Assembly: GCF_024721975.1 (NCBI RefSeq)
Contig: NZ_JANQBB010000004.1
Span: 372,001-436,000, forward strand
DNA: 64,000 bases
Reading direction: 5' to 3'
Origin: Paenibacillus endoradicis
GTDB taxonomy: Bacteria; Bacillota; Bacilli; Paenibacillales; Paenibacillaceae
Within the stretch, counting starts at the first letter, position 1; each line of letters starts with the position of its first letter. Both the position numbers and the translations under genes were made by a program. The notes beneath the pieces were generated by a model, which was not told the DNA's origin, ran no database searches, and saw only the letters and a list, made by a program, of their open reading frames with translations. This document shows, piece after piece, positions 53,385-63,102 of this stretch.

Positions 53385-56300
53385 GTGAACTCGATAGTTA
53401 ATTTTGTATTGAAAAATAAGTTGGCAGTATGGTTACTCACCATAATTATAACGTTTTCAGGTGTGTATTCATCAACAAAAATGAATATGGAGACGATTCC
53501 AGATATCTCAATTCCATATTTAATGGTTATGGATGTGTATCCTGGAGCAACCGCTGAGCAGGTAATGGATGAGGTTACCGTTCCACTTGAAAAGATTCTC
53601 GAAAATCTAAGTGGAGTAAAAACTGTTATGTCTACTTCCTATTCTAGCATGTCTAGTCTACAAGTGGAGTATGATTATGGCACAGATATGGCCGAGGCAA
53701 AGCGCGAAATTCAAGCAGCACTTGATGGAGTGAAATTGCCAGCCAATGCTCAAGAGCCAATGATTACGGCGATCAGCTTTAACATGATGCCTATTCTAGC
53801 GCTAAGCGTAAGTAGTGATAAAGAAGATATTGTTAACTTGACTCATACGGTTGAAGATATTTTACTACCTAAGATTGAGAAAATTGAGGGTGTAGCTTCA
53901 GCAACAATGACTGGTCAACATATTGAAGAGGTAGAACTTACTTATAACACCGAAAAAATGGCTAGCTTAGGTGTAACAGAAGAGACGATCTCAAATCTAA
54001 TCAAAGCAAGTGATATGTACACTTCGTTAGGTATATTTGAATTCGAAGAAGCTGAACAAGCGATCTCCGTTGATGGTAAATTCATGACAATGGACGATCT
54101 TAGCGAAATGCTGATCCCGGTAACACCAACTGCAGATCAACCAGCACCGTTTGTAAAATTAGGTGAGCTTGCTAATATTGAATTAGTAGGTAAAGTTCAA
54201 TCAGTTTCACGTACTAATGGTCAAGATGCGATTGCGATTCAAATTGTGAAAGCTCAGGATGCTAATACGGTGACTGTTGTTAATGAACTGAAGGATTTAA
54301 TGAAAGATGAGCAAGCGAGTATAGATGGTCTGGTAGTAGAAACAACACTTGATCAAGGCGCTCCTATTGAAAAATCCGTTCTAACGATGGTAGAAAAAGC
54401 AGTATTTGGTGGCTTGATCGCCGTTCTTATTATTCTATTGTTCTTACGTGATTTCAAATCAACAATCATATCTATTGTATCAATTCCGGTATCATTATTT
54501 ATGGCTTTACTTGTACTAAACTGGTTAGATATTACACTGAATATTATGACACTAGGTGCAATTACTGTTGCGATTGGTCGTGTTATTGATGACTCCATCG
54601 TCGTCGTCGAGAATATCTATCGACGCTTGCATCTTAAGGAAGAGAAACTAACTGGTCGTGCACTTGTTCGTGAAGCAACGATTGAGATGTTCAAACCAAT
54701 TCTATCTTCTACATTAGTAACGGTTGCAGTATTTGCTCCACTAGTGTTTGTAGGTGGAATGATCGGAGAATTGTTCTTACCGTTCGCTTTAACGATGAGC
54801 TTTGCGTTAATTGCATCCTTGATTGTTGCAATTACTATCGTTCCGGCACTGTCTCATATCTTATTTAAGAAAAAATTGTATGCTCCAAAAACAGAGAGCA
54901 AACATAAAGAAGTAGGTACACTAGCTAAGAAATATAGAGGTGTATTAGAGTGGACGCTTAAACATAAAGCGATTACGTCTATCATTTCTATTGTAATATT
55001 GGTAGGAAGTGTCATGCTAACTCCATTGATCGGAGTAAGTTTCCTTGGTAGTGAAGAAGACAAAGTAATGTATCTAACGTACGCGCCAAAAGCTGGTGAA
55101 TTACATGAAGATACACTTAAATATGTAACAGAAGTAGAACAAAAATTAATTGCTCGTGAAGATGTTGATATCGTTCAATTATCTATTTCAGATAGTGCAG
55201 ATATGATGTCAATGATGTCCGGCGGAGCAGGTGGATCGTTAATGTATGTTATCTTCGATCCAGATATGAAAAACTTCCCAGAAGTACGCGAAGAAATTGA
55301 AGAATATGTGAAGGGTATTGGCCACCCAGGTCGTTGGGGAAGTCAAAACTTCTCAATGAGTGCTATGTCTAGCAACGAAGTAAGTTATACACTTCACAGT
55401 GAAGACTTGAGTAATTTGGAAGAAGCTGTTCTCAAAGTTGAAGAAACATTACAAGGAAGTTCCTTGTTAACAGATGTATCTTCAACAAAAGAAGAAAGCT
55501 ATGAAGCATTTACAATCAAAACAGATCAAGCTACATTATTGCAATATGGATTAACAACGGCACAAATCGTTATGATGTTATATCCTGATAACTCAGAACA
55601 GGTATTAACAAAAGTCGAAAGTGACGGGAAATCAATCGAAGTCATTGTTCAAAAAGAAGCAGTTACTCCAAAATCATTTGAAGATATATTGAAAATGCCT
55701 GTACAAACACCGATGGGGACAACGGTTGAGCTTGGTGATATTGTTGAGATAGAGGAAGGTTATGCTGTAAGTAGCCTTACTCGAAGCGAAGGACAGTATA
55801 CGGCTACAGTATCCGGTACAATTGTTGGTGAAGATGTATCGAAAGCATCTTCAGATGTAGGTGGAAAAGTAGAAGCACTTGAATTACCTAAAGGCGTTGA
55901 GCTAGGCGAAGCAGGAGCAATGGCTGACATTCAAGAAGCATTTATCCAACTTATTGTTGCAATGCTTGCTGCAATAGCGATTGTCTACTTCATTCTTGTT
56001 GTAACATTTGGAGAAGGACTTGCGCCATTCGTAATTCTACTTTCATTACCGTTTACGGTGATCGGTGCATTCGCAGGACTGTTCATAACAGGTGAAACAA
56101 TTTCTGTACCAGTTATGATGGGACTACTAATGCTCATAGGTATCGTCGTTACGAATGCGATTGTACTAGTCGACCGCATTATTCATATGGAACGTGATGG
56201 ACTTTCATTACGTGAATCTATTCTAGAAGCTGGAACGACTCGTCTTCGTCCGATCTTAATGACGGCGATCGCGACGATCGGTGCGATGATCCCACTAGCA

Positions 56301-56462
56301 ATTAGTGGTGGTGGTGGGGGCTTTATCTCTAAAGGTCTTGCCATTACAGTAATCGGTGGTTTGGCAAGTTCGACATTGCTAACACTAATCATTGTTCCAG
56401 TTGTATATGAAATGTTATCTAAACTACTGAAGAAAAATCGTCGTGAAGTAGAAGAAAACTAA
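53385..56462 (+). CDS. RND (HAE1-type) efflux pump, SwrC/YerP-like
   Basis: 1025 residues, GTG start with AAAGGA upstream. Twelve-helix RND with two porter domains: N-terminal NKLAVWLLTIIITFSG, IDDSIVVVENIYRR in helix 4 region with the proton-relay aspartates, and PVMMGLLMLIGIVVTNAIVLVDRI in the second half. Gram-positive relatives include SwrC (YerP, about 1065 residues), which exports surfactin and other amphiphiles. No periplasmic adaptor or outer-membrane partner gene is present, fitting a monoderm. Confidence 0.9.
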   Translation: MNSIVNFVLKNKLAVWLLTIIITFSGVYSSTKMNMETIPDISIPYLMVMDVYPGATAEQVMDEVTVPLEKILENLSGVKTVMSTSYSSMSSLQVEYDYGTDMAEAKREIQAALDGVKLPANAQEPMITAISFNMMPILALSVSSDKEDIVNLTHTVEDILLPKIEKIEGVASATMTGQHIEEVELTYNTEKMASLGVTEETISNLIKASDMYTSLGIFEFEEAEQAISVDGKFMTMDDLSEMLIPVTPTADQPAPFVKLGELANIELVGKVQSVSRTNGQDAIAIQIVKAQDANTVTVVNELKDLMKDEQASIDGLVVETTLDQGAPIEKSVLTMVEKAVFGGLIAVLIILLFLRDFKSTIISIVSIPVSLFMALLVLNWLDITLNIMTLGAITVAIGRVIDDSIVVVENIYRRLHLKEEKLTGRALVREATIEMFKPILSSTLVTVAVFAPLVFVGGMIGELFLPFALTMSFALIASLIVAITIVPALSHILFKKKLYAPKTESKHKEVGTLAKKYRGVLEWTLKHKAITSIISIVILVGSVMLTPLIGVSFLGSEEDKVMYLTYAPKAGELHEDTLKYVTEVEQKLIAREDVDIVQLSISDSADMMSMMSGGAGGSLMYVIFDPDMKNFPEVREEIEEYVKGIGHPGRWGSQNFSMSAMSSNEVSYTLHSEDLSNLEEAVLKVEETLQGSSLLTDVSSTKEESYEAFTIKTDQATLLQYGLTTAQIVMMLYPDNSEQVLTKVESDGKSIEVIVQKEAVTPKSFEDILKMPVQTPMGTTVELGDIVEIEEGYAVSSLTRSEGQYTATVSGTIVGEDVSKASSDVGGKVEALELPKGVELGEAGAMADIQEAFIQLIVAMLAAIAIVYFILVVTFGEGLAPFVILLSLPFTVIGAFAGLFITGETISVPVMMGLLMLIGIVVTNAIVLVDRIIHMERDGLSLRESILEAGTTRLRPILMTAIATIGAMIPLAISGGGGGFISKGLAITVIGGLASSTLLTLIIVPVVYEMLSKLLKKNRREVEEN

Positions 56463-56475
56463 TAACCTTTAATAG

Positions 56476-56523
56476 AAAAGCAGTTTGTGCTTGAACGAAG
56501 TTGTTCAAGTACAAACTGCTTTT
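56476..56523. terminator. Bidirectional terminator after the RND pump
   Basis: A 21-bp stem (arms beginning AAAAGCAGTTTGT, two mismatches) with a 6-base loop, TTTTTTT to the right and AAAA to the left. Confidence 0.9.
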
Positions 56524-56524
56524 T

Positions 56525-56929
56525 TTAATTTGGTGCAAGCCAGGAGAAGTAAGGGATGTTACGTAATATTCCGAACGTAATTGTCAAAGTAATCATGAAT
56601 ATCATTATGATATTTGCAGACAACTTTTTGTGAAAATGCTGAGAGAGCCAGTATAAACCGTACAGCGGGATTAAGGAATAGATCAACATATTATAGTGAA
56701 ATGACGCCTGGAAATTGAATTGTAATAGCTCGATTGCTGCTCGAGTAACGCCGCAACCCGGACAGTACAATCCTGTTAACGTGTGAAACGGACAAGGTAT
56801 TCCGAGATTTGTAAGTGGTAACCATAATTTAAGGTAAGCTACTGATCCAATTGCAAAGAAAGAACCCCAAAATAATTTAGGATTCTTTCTAGTGAAAGAT
56901 TGGAACTTATAATAACTTGTTAACATCAT
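56525..56929 (-). CDS. DUF2752 membrane protein
   Basis: 134 residues, about three helices. Family motif GIPCPFHTLTGLYCPGCGVTRA (shown in two parts: GIPCPFHTLTGLYC, then PGCGVTRA) with the three cysteines. Function unknown. Its start overlaps the end of the DUF4234 gene by 23 bases and has no SD of its own, so it is translationally coupled. Confidence 0.85.
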   Translation of the reverse strand: MMLTSYYKFQSFTRKNPKLFWGSFFAIGSVAYLKLWLPLTNLGIPCPFHTLTGLYCPGCGVTRAAIELLQFNFQASFHYNMLIYSLIPLYGLYWLSQHFHKKLSANIIMIFMITLTITFGILRNIPYFSWLAPN

Positions 56930-57245
56930 TTTGTACTAGTGCGTAGGATACAATTCCAAAGCCGAAGATGAACAGAACAAGGTATAGAATGGAATTGTCA
57001 GAACCGTGGAAACCACGTTGACGTTGTGCTTCATAAATATGCTTACCTGCTTGGTAACCCCATACGATTGACCAAATTCCACAAGTTACAATTGTTAATA
57101 GGAAGTGCTTTCCACCTGTAAAGCTTGAATCACCACTTAATTTACCAAGGTCATTAGTGAGAACAATGAACCAATAAATTCCATATAAACCACAAGTAAT
57201 AAGTGATAATATGATACATAATGCGATATTTCTTTCCTGAATCAT
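56907..57245 (-). CDS. DUF4234 membrane protein
   Basis: 112 residues from ATG 57245 (AGGAG 7 bases upstream; 13 upstream codons dropped). Three helices and the DUF4234 features CGLYGIYWFIVLTNDL and TCGIWSIVWGYQAGKHI. Function unknown; DUF4234 and DUF2752 proteins are often adjacent, from memory. Confidence 0.85.
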   Translation of the reverse strand: MIQERNIALCIILSLITCGLYGIYWFIVLTNDLGKLSGDSSFTGGKHFLLTIVTCGIWSIVWGYQAGKHIYEAQRQRGFHGSDNSILYLVLFIFGFGIVSYALVQNDVNKLL

Positions 57246-57343
57246 GTAAAATCTCCTTTTATGTATATAATCAAGTTGATACAACCTTTATATTATAGGA
57301 GATAAATACTGGTTATGACAAGGGGAGTTACTATAAAATTCCA

Positions 57344-58174
57344 TTAAATGACGATATTTTGTTGATCGGCAATAGATCTAATATAGGTTGCTGCAGCATG
57401 ATATTGATCATTAGTCGATAGGTGCTCGATAATAATCGGAGTATCTCCTTGCAACAAGTTCAATCGTTGGAGTAATACAGCATAATTAAGTTGTCCTTGT
57501 CCAGGAACAACTTCATCAAAGTGCAGTGTTAGCTTTGGCTGTAGATAGATATCTTTGGCATGTACATTTTTAATATAAGGACCAAGTTTTTCAATGAAGT
57601 CAATAATAAGCAGGTCATTGTGATAGTAGGTATGAGGTGTATTAATAATATTAACGGGATCAAAGTGCACTGCGAAAGCTTTGCGATCAATTGCTTTTAC
57701 TAATTGCACATAACTTTCTACGCTATTAGGAAAAATCCAAGGCATCATTTCTAGAGCATAATATGTTCTAGTAGGTTGAACTGCATCGATAATAGTTCGA
57801 ACAGTATCTACAATAAGAGCGAAAGTATAGTTACTTAAATTGTCTGCATGTGGTCCATCCCATTGCTCACTACGTGATCCTGCTATGTTCACGCATACTC
57901 CAGCACCTATTTCATTAGCTAGATTCAATCTTTGAATGCAATGATCGATGGCACTTTTCGCTAAAAGGTCGTTCGGACTTATCGGATTACTCCATGCTCC
58001 AACTTCAGCGATAACAATATCATATTGCTTAGCGACGGCAAGATAATGTGCGGCAAGATTCATATTAGATCCATCAAAGGGACAAGTGGTTGCGCGAAAA
58101 CGAGCTTCATATAATGCTTTACCCCAAGTTTCGGGAGTTCCTTGTTCAATGAACACCTGACCACCTAAACGCAT
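57344..58174 (-). CDS. Sugar phosphate isomerase/epimerase-type TIM barrel
   Basis: 276 residues of the AP endonuclease 2 / xylose isomerase-like fold: ALEMMPWIFPNSVESYVQLV (metal Glu), HFDPVNIINTPHTYY, VHAKDIYL (His, Asp) and IIIEHLS (Glu) give the metal site. Substrate unknown; relatives are inositol or keto-sugar epimerases. An AACGCGCGTT operator lies 49 bases upstream of its start, so it belongs to the regulon of the divergent LacI protein. Confidence 0.85.
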   Translation of the reverse strand: MRLGGQVFIEQGTPETWGKALYEARFRATTCPFDGSNMNLAAHYLAVAKQYDIVIAEVGAWSNPISPNDLLAKSAIDHCIQRLNLANEIGAGVCVNIAGSRSEQWDGPHADNLSNYTFALIVDTVRTIIDAVQPTRTYYALEMMPWIFPNSVESYVQLVKAIDRKAFAVHFDPVNIINTPHTYYHNDLLIIDFIEKLGPYIKNVHAKDIYLQPKLTLHFDEVVPGQGQLNYAVLLQRLNLLQGDTPIIIEHLSTNDQYHAAATYIRSIADQQNIVI

Positions 58175-58221
58175 TTGTATATCACCTCAACGTAGTATTG
58201 TACTCTAAGATTAGATTATCA

Positions 58222-58235
58222 TGAACGCGCGTTTA
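58222..58235. promoter_or_regulatory. LacI operator 1 (before the isomerase gene)
   Basis: TGAACGCGCGTTTA contains the palindrome AACGCGCGTT, shared with operators 2 and 3. Confidence 0.8.
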
Positions 58236-58324
58236 TGTAAATTACAGAAATGACTTGGATGATTTTTAGTTGAAAAGGTAGCAAAAGTTGACAATGGTAG
58301 AGTTTAAGCGATATGATAAATAAA

Positions 58325-58338
58325 TGAACGCGTGTTTA
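58325..58338. promoter_or_regulatory. LacI operator 2 (before the lacI-type gene)
   Basis: TGAACGCGTGTTTA, one change from operator 1, extends into AAAT...ATTT flanks. Lies 19 bases before the regulator start, indicating autoregulation. Confidence 0.78.
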
Positions 58339-58357
58339 TTTGAAAGTAGGTAACTAA

Positions 58358-59401
58358 TTGAAAAAATCTGAAATTAATAGTATAGAGGTTGCTCGACTTG
58401 CAGGTGTATCACGTAGTACGGTAAGTCGCGTAGTTAATAACTATCCGAATGTACCCCTTGAAACGAAAGAGAAAGTGATGAAGGCGATTAAAGAACTCAA
58501 TTACTTTCCAAATGTATCAGCTCAAATGTTAGCAGGCAAAAAGTCTCGAACCATTGGTTTATTTATGGTTAGTTCAGGCGAAGTTTCTGTAGACGTACTT
58601 ACGAATATGATGATTGTAAGTGTCATTGAAAATGCTTCAGATTATGACTACTATGTATTGACATACATTATTCGTGACACCACAGACGAAGATATTATAA
58701 ACAATGTGAAAGAAATTTTTTACCAGCGTAGAATTGATGGTGGTATCTTTATCGGTACAGATCATTATGAACCTTTTGTTGAGGAATTGATTCAAGAAGG
58801 CTTTATTATTGGAGTATTCGATCAGGAGCATCCAGAACATACAACTGGCAACCGGATTGTAGCAAATTTCAATAATGAATCAGGGATGAAGCAAGCGGTG
58901 GCTTATTTAGTAGGTCTTGGACATCGTGAGATTGGTGTTATTAATGGAAATGTAAAGCGACTATCAGGTGAGCGCAAATACGAAGGATTTACCCAAGCGA
59001 TGGAGTTAAGTTCCTTACCTGTTAATCCAAGCTGGATAATATCTGCAGATTTTACGGAAGAGGCTGGATATAGCTCAATGAAACGATATTTCGAACTTCA
59101 AGAGCCATTGCCAACGGCATTTGTCGCTGCTAATGATAGTATAGCATTCGGTGCAATTCGTGCGATTCGTGAACAAGGACTACAAGTTCCCTCTGACATT
59201 TCGGTTATTGGGTTCGATGATCATGTCTTAAGCGAGAAGCATTCTCCACCATTAACAACGGTTAAAGTAGATTTCAAACGTTTGTTCAAAGATTTAATGA
59301 GTGTTTTAATCTCTAAAATTGAAAAACCTTCAGATGATATTAGACAGGTTAGTGTTGATAGTTCCTTAATTATCCGTGATTCTTGTATGCGGAAGGAATA
59401 A
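58358..59401 (+). CDS. LacI-family regulator 1
   Basis: 347 residues, TTG start with AGGTAA upstream. N-terminal HTH (about 8-55, VARLAGVSRSTVSRVVNNYPNV) with hinge, and a periplasmic-binding-like ligand domain (about 65-340; GIFIGTDHY, RIVANFNNESGMKQAV, VIGFDDHVLSEKHSPPLTTV). Three copies of the same palindrome flank the genes at 57344, 58358 and 59538, defining a probable regulon. Effector unknown, presumably a sugar. Confidence 0.9.
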   Translation: MKKSEINSIEVARLAGVSRSTVSRVVNNYPNVPLETKEKVMKAIKELNYFPNVSAQMLAGKKSRTIGLFMVSSGEVSVDVLTNMMIVSVIENASDYDYYVLTYIIRDTTDEDIINNVKEIFYQRRIDGGIFIGTDHYEPFVEELIQEGFIIGVFDQEHPEHTTGNRIVANFNNESGMKQAVAYLVGLGHREIGVINGNVKRLSGERKYEGFTQAMELSSLPVNPSWIISADFTEEAGYSSMKRYFELQEPLPTAFVAANDSIAFGAIRAIREQGLQVPSDISVIGFDDHVLSEKHSPPLTTVKVDFKRLFKDLMSVLISKIEKPSDDIRQVSVDSSLIIRDSCMRKE

Positions 59402-59478
59402 GATATCATATAAAGTTGATCTAATGCATATAAAGCTCTAATTAGCTAGTTCTAACATGAATTAGCTATGCTCTAATA

Positions 59479-59492
59479 TAAACGCGCGTTTA
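59479..59492 (+). promoter_or_regulatory. LacI operator 3 (before the VOC/SDR genes)
   Basis: TAAACGCGCGTTTA, a perfect 14-bp palindrome, 46 bases before the VOC start. It is the cleanest of the three sites. Confidence 0.85.
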
Positions 59493-59537
59493 CTTAAGTG
59501 CTGTGACTATGACAACGAAATAATTGGAGGAATGAAA

Positions 59538-59990
59538 ATGGAAAATCTATTAAATACTAAAGTGATTACTCAAATTGGGATACTGGTTGAAGATATTGAA
59601 AAGGTTAGTCAAGCGTACGCATCCTTTTTCGGCATAGATATACCACCGATTATAGTGACTGATGTTGCAGAAGTTGCACAAACTGAATTTATGGGGCAGC
59701 CTAGTGAAGCCCGAGCAAAATTAGCATTTTTTGATATGGGTTCTTTGCAGTTAGAGCTTATTGAGCCAGACCATCATGAAAGTACATGGCGTAATTATTT
59801 GAATGAACACGGTGAAGGTCCGCATCATATTGCATTTGTTATAGAAGGAATGAAAGAAAAGATCCAGTTACTGAATGAACAAGGATTTGCATTACAACAA
59901 AAAGGTGAGTATACAGGTGGTCGGTATGCATACATGGATACATTCAAAGAACTGAAAGTACTAATTGAATTACTTGAAAACGACAACTAG
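59538..59990 (+). CDS. VOC-family (glyoxalase-like) protein
   Basis: 150 residues from ATG 59538 (GGAGG 7 bases upstream; ATG 59532 is too close). Two beta-alpha-beta-beta-beta repeats with metal positions Gln in TQIGILVED, Glu in LQLELIEP, His in PHHIAFVI and Glu in VLIELLE. Similar to methylmalonyl-CoA epimerase-type VOC proteins, with Gln replacing the usual His. Likely a lyase or epimerase acting in the regulon's sugar pathway; SDR gene follows 40 bases later. Confidence 0.85.
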   Translation: MENLLNTKVITQIGILVEDIEKVSQAYASFFGIDIPPIIVTDVAEVAQTEFMGQPSEARAKLAFFDMGSLQLELIEPDHHESTWRNYLNEHGEGPHHIAFVIEGMKEKIQLLNEQGFALQQKGEYTGGRYAYMDTFKELKVLIELLENDN

Positions 59991-60029
59991 AAATTGACAG
60001 AGATAATTGTCAGAAAGGGGTAAGATATA

Positions 60030-60734
60030 ATGAATATTTTTATAACTGGTGCTAATCGAGGACTTGGCTATGAAATTTTAGTGGAGGCACTACAACGTGG
60101 TCATCATATTTATGCTGCATTACGTAATGAAGAAGCAGTGAGTCAGCTAACAACATTAATCACGCAACAAAGCATGGAAGCTAGTCGAATCACGATACTA
60201 TTATGTGATGTCACGAAAGAAGATGACATAGCTAAAACTGCTTTGCAATTGAAACGTAATAATGTAGTGTTGCATAGCATTGTTAACAGTGCAGCAATAT
60301 TGGTTGGTCGTGAGACCGCTATTGTTGATTTGGATATAGATGATGTGATCAATAGTTTTGATGTTAATTTATTCGGGCCGATGCGTATCGTTAAGCATTT
60401 ATTGCAATTACTAGCTCAGAGTGAAAGTTCTATCATTAATATTTCTTCGGAGGCAGGTAGTATTACGAATGCTTATGCAGGAGATTATCCTTACTCACTT
60501 TCCAAATGTGCGTTGAATTTATTCTCTGAACAACTAAAAAGATGGCTACACGCACATGATACGGTTGTATGGAGTATTCATCCGGGGTGGATGCGCACGG
60601 ATATGGGTGGACCCTCTGCTCCGCTATCGCCTCAGCAAAGCGCTCAAGGTATTGTTAATATCATTGAACGTAAAGTAGCCATTGATTCATCATTCGCATT
60701 TATTAATTATAAAGGCGAGGCTATGAGTCTATAA
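60030..60734 (+). CDS. Short-chain dehydrogenase/reductase
   Basis: 234 residues. Rossmann FITGANRGLGYEI, NSAA, and catalytic Ser in INISSEAGS with Tyr-x3-Lys in YPYSLSKCALN. SD AGAAAGGGG. In an apparent operon with the VOC gene behind operator 3. Could oxidise a sugar-derived alcohol. A 210-base gap with the aldolase promoter follows. Confidence 0.88.
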   Translation: MNIFITGANRGLGYEILVEALQRGHHIYAALRNEEAVSQLTTLITQQSMEASRITILLCDVTKEDDIAKTALQLKRNNVVLHSIVNSAAILVGRETAIVDLDIDDVINSFDVNLFGPMRIVKHLLQLLAQSESSIINISSEAGSITNAYAGDYPYSLSKCALNLFSEQLKRWLHAHDTVVWSIHPGWMRTDMGGPSAPLSPQQSAQGIVNIIERKVAIDSSFAFINYKGEAMSL

Positions 60735-60943
60735 AACTATGATGAAAAGATGAATTTTTATTAAATATTATGCATTACAGCATACTTTTTTAAAAGTAGT
60801 TTAAAAGAATGCGTTTACATTGTATAATGTTGCAATTATTCTCCTATTACCATTTGTAATTCTAGCCCAAAATGGATATGATAAATAGGTATAGTTAATG
60901 AGATCGTTCTAGATTAACTAGTCATCATTAAGGAGGATTTATA

Positions 60944-61801
60944 ATGGCATTAGAATCAATGAAAGATATGTTGAACAAAGCACTTAAAGAAGGTTATGCT
61001 GTTGGTCAATTCAACATCAATAACTTAGAGTGGACTCAAGCTATTTTGGCTGCTGCTCAAGAAGAAAAATCCCCAGTAATTTTGGGTGTATCTGAAGGCG
61101 CGGCTCGTCACTTTGGCGGTTTCAAAGTTGTAACTGCAATCGTTTCTTCTCTTATCGATGAAATGAAAATTACTGTTCCAGTTGCTACACACTTGGATCA
61201 CGGTTCTAGCTTTGACAAATGTAAAGAAGCAATCGATGCTGGTTTCACATCAGTAATGATTGACGCTTCTCATCATTCATTTGAAGAGAACGTTGCAATT
61301 ACTAAATCAGTAGTTGAATATGCACATAGTAAAGGTGTTTCTGTAGAAGCTGAGCTTGGTACTGTTGGCGGACAAGAAGATGATGTTATTGCTGAAGGTG
61401 TTATCTACGCTGATCCTCAAGAGTGCTTCGAGCTTGTTAAACTTACAGGTATTGATTGCCTAGCTCCTGCTCTTGGTTCTGTTCATGGTCCTTATAAAGG
61501 CGAACCAAACCTTGGATTCAAAGAAATGGAAGAGATTTGTAAAACAATCAGCCTTCCTCTAGTTCTTCACGGTGGTACTGGTATCCCGACTGAGCATATT
61601 AAAAAATCTATCTCTCTTGGTACTTCCAAAATCAACGTGAACACTGAGAACCAAATCGAATTCACTAAAGCAGTTCGTGAAGTTCTTAGCAAAGATCTAG
61701 AAGCTTACGATCCTCGTAAATTCTTGGTTCCTGGTCGCGAAGCAATTAAAGCTACTGTTGCTGGAAAAATCCGTGAATTCGGTTCTTCTAACAAAGCATA
61801 A
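60944..61801 (+). CDS. fbaA: Class II fructose-bisphosphate aldolase
   Basis: 285 residues. Zinc and substrate motifs [42 protein letters not shown] and [10 protein letters not shown] and [11 protein letters not shown] are complete; length is that of Bacillus FbaA. Cleaves fructose-1,6-bisphosphate into two triose phosphates. Codon use is visibly more biased than neighbours, fitting high expression. SD AAGGAGG. Own terminator follows, so it is not part of the flanking regulons. Confidence 0.95.
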   Translation: MALESMKDMLNKALKEGYAVGQFNINNLEWTQAILAAAQEEKSPVILGVSEGAARHFGGFKVVTAIVSSLIDEMKITVPVATHLDHGSSFDKCKEAIDAGFTSVMIDASHHSFEENVAITKSVVEYAHSKGVSVEAELGTVGGQEDDVIAEGVIYADPQECFELVKLTGIDCLAPALGSVHGPYKGEPNLGFKEMEEICKTISLPLVLHGGTGIPTEHIKKSISLGTSKINVNTENQIEFTKAVREVLSKDLEAYDPRKFLVPGREAIKATVAGKIREFGSSNKA

Positions 61802-61823
61802 TATAGCTTAAAATAATTTAGAG

Positions 61824-61857
61824 AAAATGCCTTCTGCATGCAGGAGGCATTTTTTTT
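61824..61857 (+). terminator. Terminator of the aldolase gene
   Basis: AAAATGCCTTCTGC and GCAGGAGGCATTTT (14 bp, one wobble) around a 2-base centre, then eight T. Confidence 0.9.
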
Positions 61858-61964
61858 GCTGTATATAGCTATCATTGTATTCTATTTTGGTGTGTATTTA
61901 TGAAAATGTGTAATTAACTAAAAAAAGACTTGTCTTGATATCGTTTTCATGATACTTTCTTAAT

Positions 61965-61980
61965 ATAAAAACGTTTTTAT
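61965..61980 (+). promoter_or_regulatory. LacI operator before the second lacI-type gene
   Basis: ATAAAAACGTTTTTAT, a perfect 16-bp palindrome 19 bases before the start. The same 16 bases recur at 63061. Confidence 0.85.
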
Positions 61981-61999
61981 TTGCAAAGGAAGAAAATAT

Positions 62000-63001
62000 A
62001 TGAGTAAAGTTACCATTAAAGATGTGGCCAGAGAAGCAGGTGTATCGATATCTACTGTCTCTAATGCATTAAATGATGTTGATGTATTAACTCCTGATAC
62101 GAAGAAACATGTACTTAACGTTGCAAAACAATTAAATTATGTGCCCAATCTAAACGGTAAGTTGTTGAAATCCGGTAAAACAAAAATGTTAGGATTTTTT
62201 ACGACAAGTGTGTCAGGTCCTTATTTTTATATCTTAGTAGATACGATGTCTAGAGAGTGTGAAAAACGAGGATATGGGTTAAATGTTTTTGTAACGAAAG
62301 ATAAGAAGATTATTATGAGTAATATTCTTGGTAGTCGTGTCGATGGCGTCATTATTTTTGAAGAGGAACGGATTGGCACTAAAGAGATTACAACAATGGA
62401 AAAGAACAAGATCAAAGCTGTATTTTTGGATCGTAAGTTTCAAAACGAAACGATGGGTAGCATCATTTTCGATTCGTTTGATGCAGGATACGAAGCTACA
62501 AAGTTTTTGATTAATCTCGGACATAAGAAAATAGCTTACATTTCAGGAGTAGATGAAATGTTTGATAGCTTCCAACGCAAAGAGGGCTATCTAGCTGCAT
62601 TGAAAGAATATAATTATGCTATTGATGATGATTATATTTTACAAGGCTATTTCGAAGAAGAAAGTTCTTACAATGTGGTGAAATCATTTTTGAAAGCACA
62701 TCCTCACAAAGTCCCAGATGCATTTCTAGCTGGTAATGATTTAAGTGCAATAGGATGTATACGGGGTTTAAAATCAGAAGGTTATGATGTTCCCGAAGAT
62801 ATTACTGTCATGGGTTTCGATGATATTGATATTGCTCAATATTTTAATCCACCGCTAACAACGGTACGTAATCAGATTAAGAAACAAGCTATTCTCGTTA
62901 TAGATCATTTAATTAACCTGATCCAAGAGAAAGAACAAGGGAAGATTGAAAATCTACCTGGTGAAATTGTCGTTCGCAAATCAAGTCATATTAAATATTA
63001 A
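62000..63001 (+). CDS. LacI-family regulator 2
   Basis: 333 residues. N-terminal HTH (about 3-50, KDVAREAGVSISTVSNALND) and periplasmic-binding-like domain (about 60-330; GVIIFEEERIG, AGNDLSAIGCIRGLKSEG, VMGFDDIDIAQYFNPPLTTV). The identical palindrome before its own gene and before the sugar permease at 63103 indicates repression of itself and the transporter. Confidence 0.92.
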   Translation: MSKVTIKDVAREAGVSISTVSNALNDVDVLTPDTKKHVLNVAKQLNYVPNLNGKLLKSGKTKMLGFFTTSVSGPYFYILVDTMSRECEKRGYGLNVFVTKDKKIIMSNILGSRVDGVIIFEEERIGTKEITTMEKNKIKAVFLDRKFQNETMGSIIFDSFDAGYEATKFLINLGHKKIAYISGVDEMFDSFQRKEGYLAALKEYNYAIDDDYILQGYFEEESSYNVVKSFLKAHPHKVPDAFLAGNDLSAIGCIRGLKSEGYDVPEDITVMGFDDIDIAQYFNPPLTTVRNQIKKQAILVIDHLINLIQEKEQGKIENLPGEIVVRKSSHIKY

Positions 63002-63059
63002 CGTTTTCGTGGTGAATTACCTAACATATTATACTTAAACGTAGCCACGTTTTACCAAA

Positions 63060-63077
63060 AATAAAAACGTTTTTATT
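63060..63077 (+). promoter_or_regulatory. LacI operator before the sugar ABC permease
   Basis: AATAAAAACGTTTTTATT, an 18-bp palindrome sharing 16 bases with 61965-61980, ending 25 bases before the permease start. Confidence 0.85.
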
Positions 63078-63102
63078 GGTTTATAATCAAGGAGGTCACA
63101 TG

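Noticed and set aside
58190..58357. Possible riboswitch or attenuator in the LacI divergent region
   Set aside because: The symmetrical sequences are explained as LacI operators; no extended RNA fold visible.
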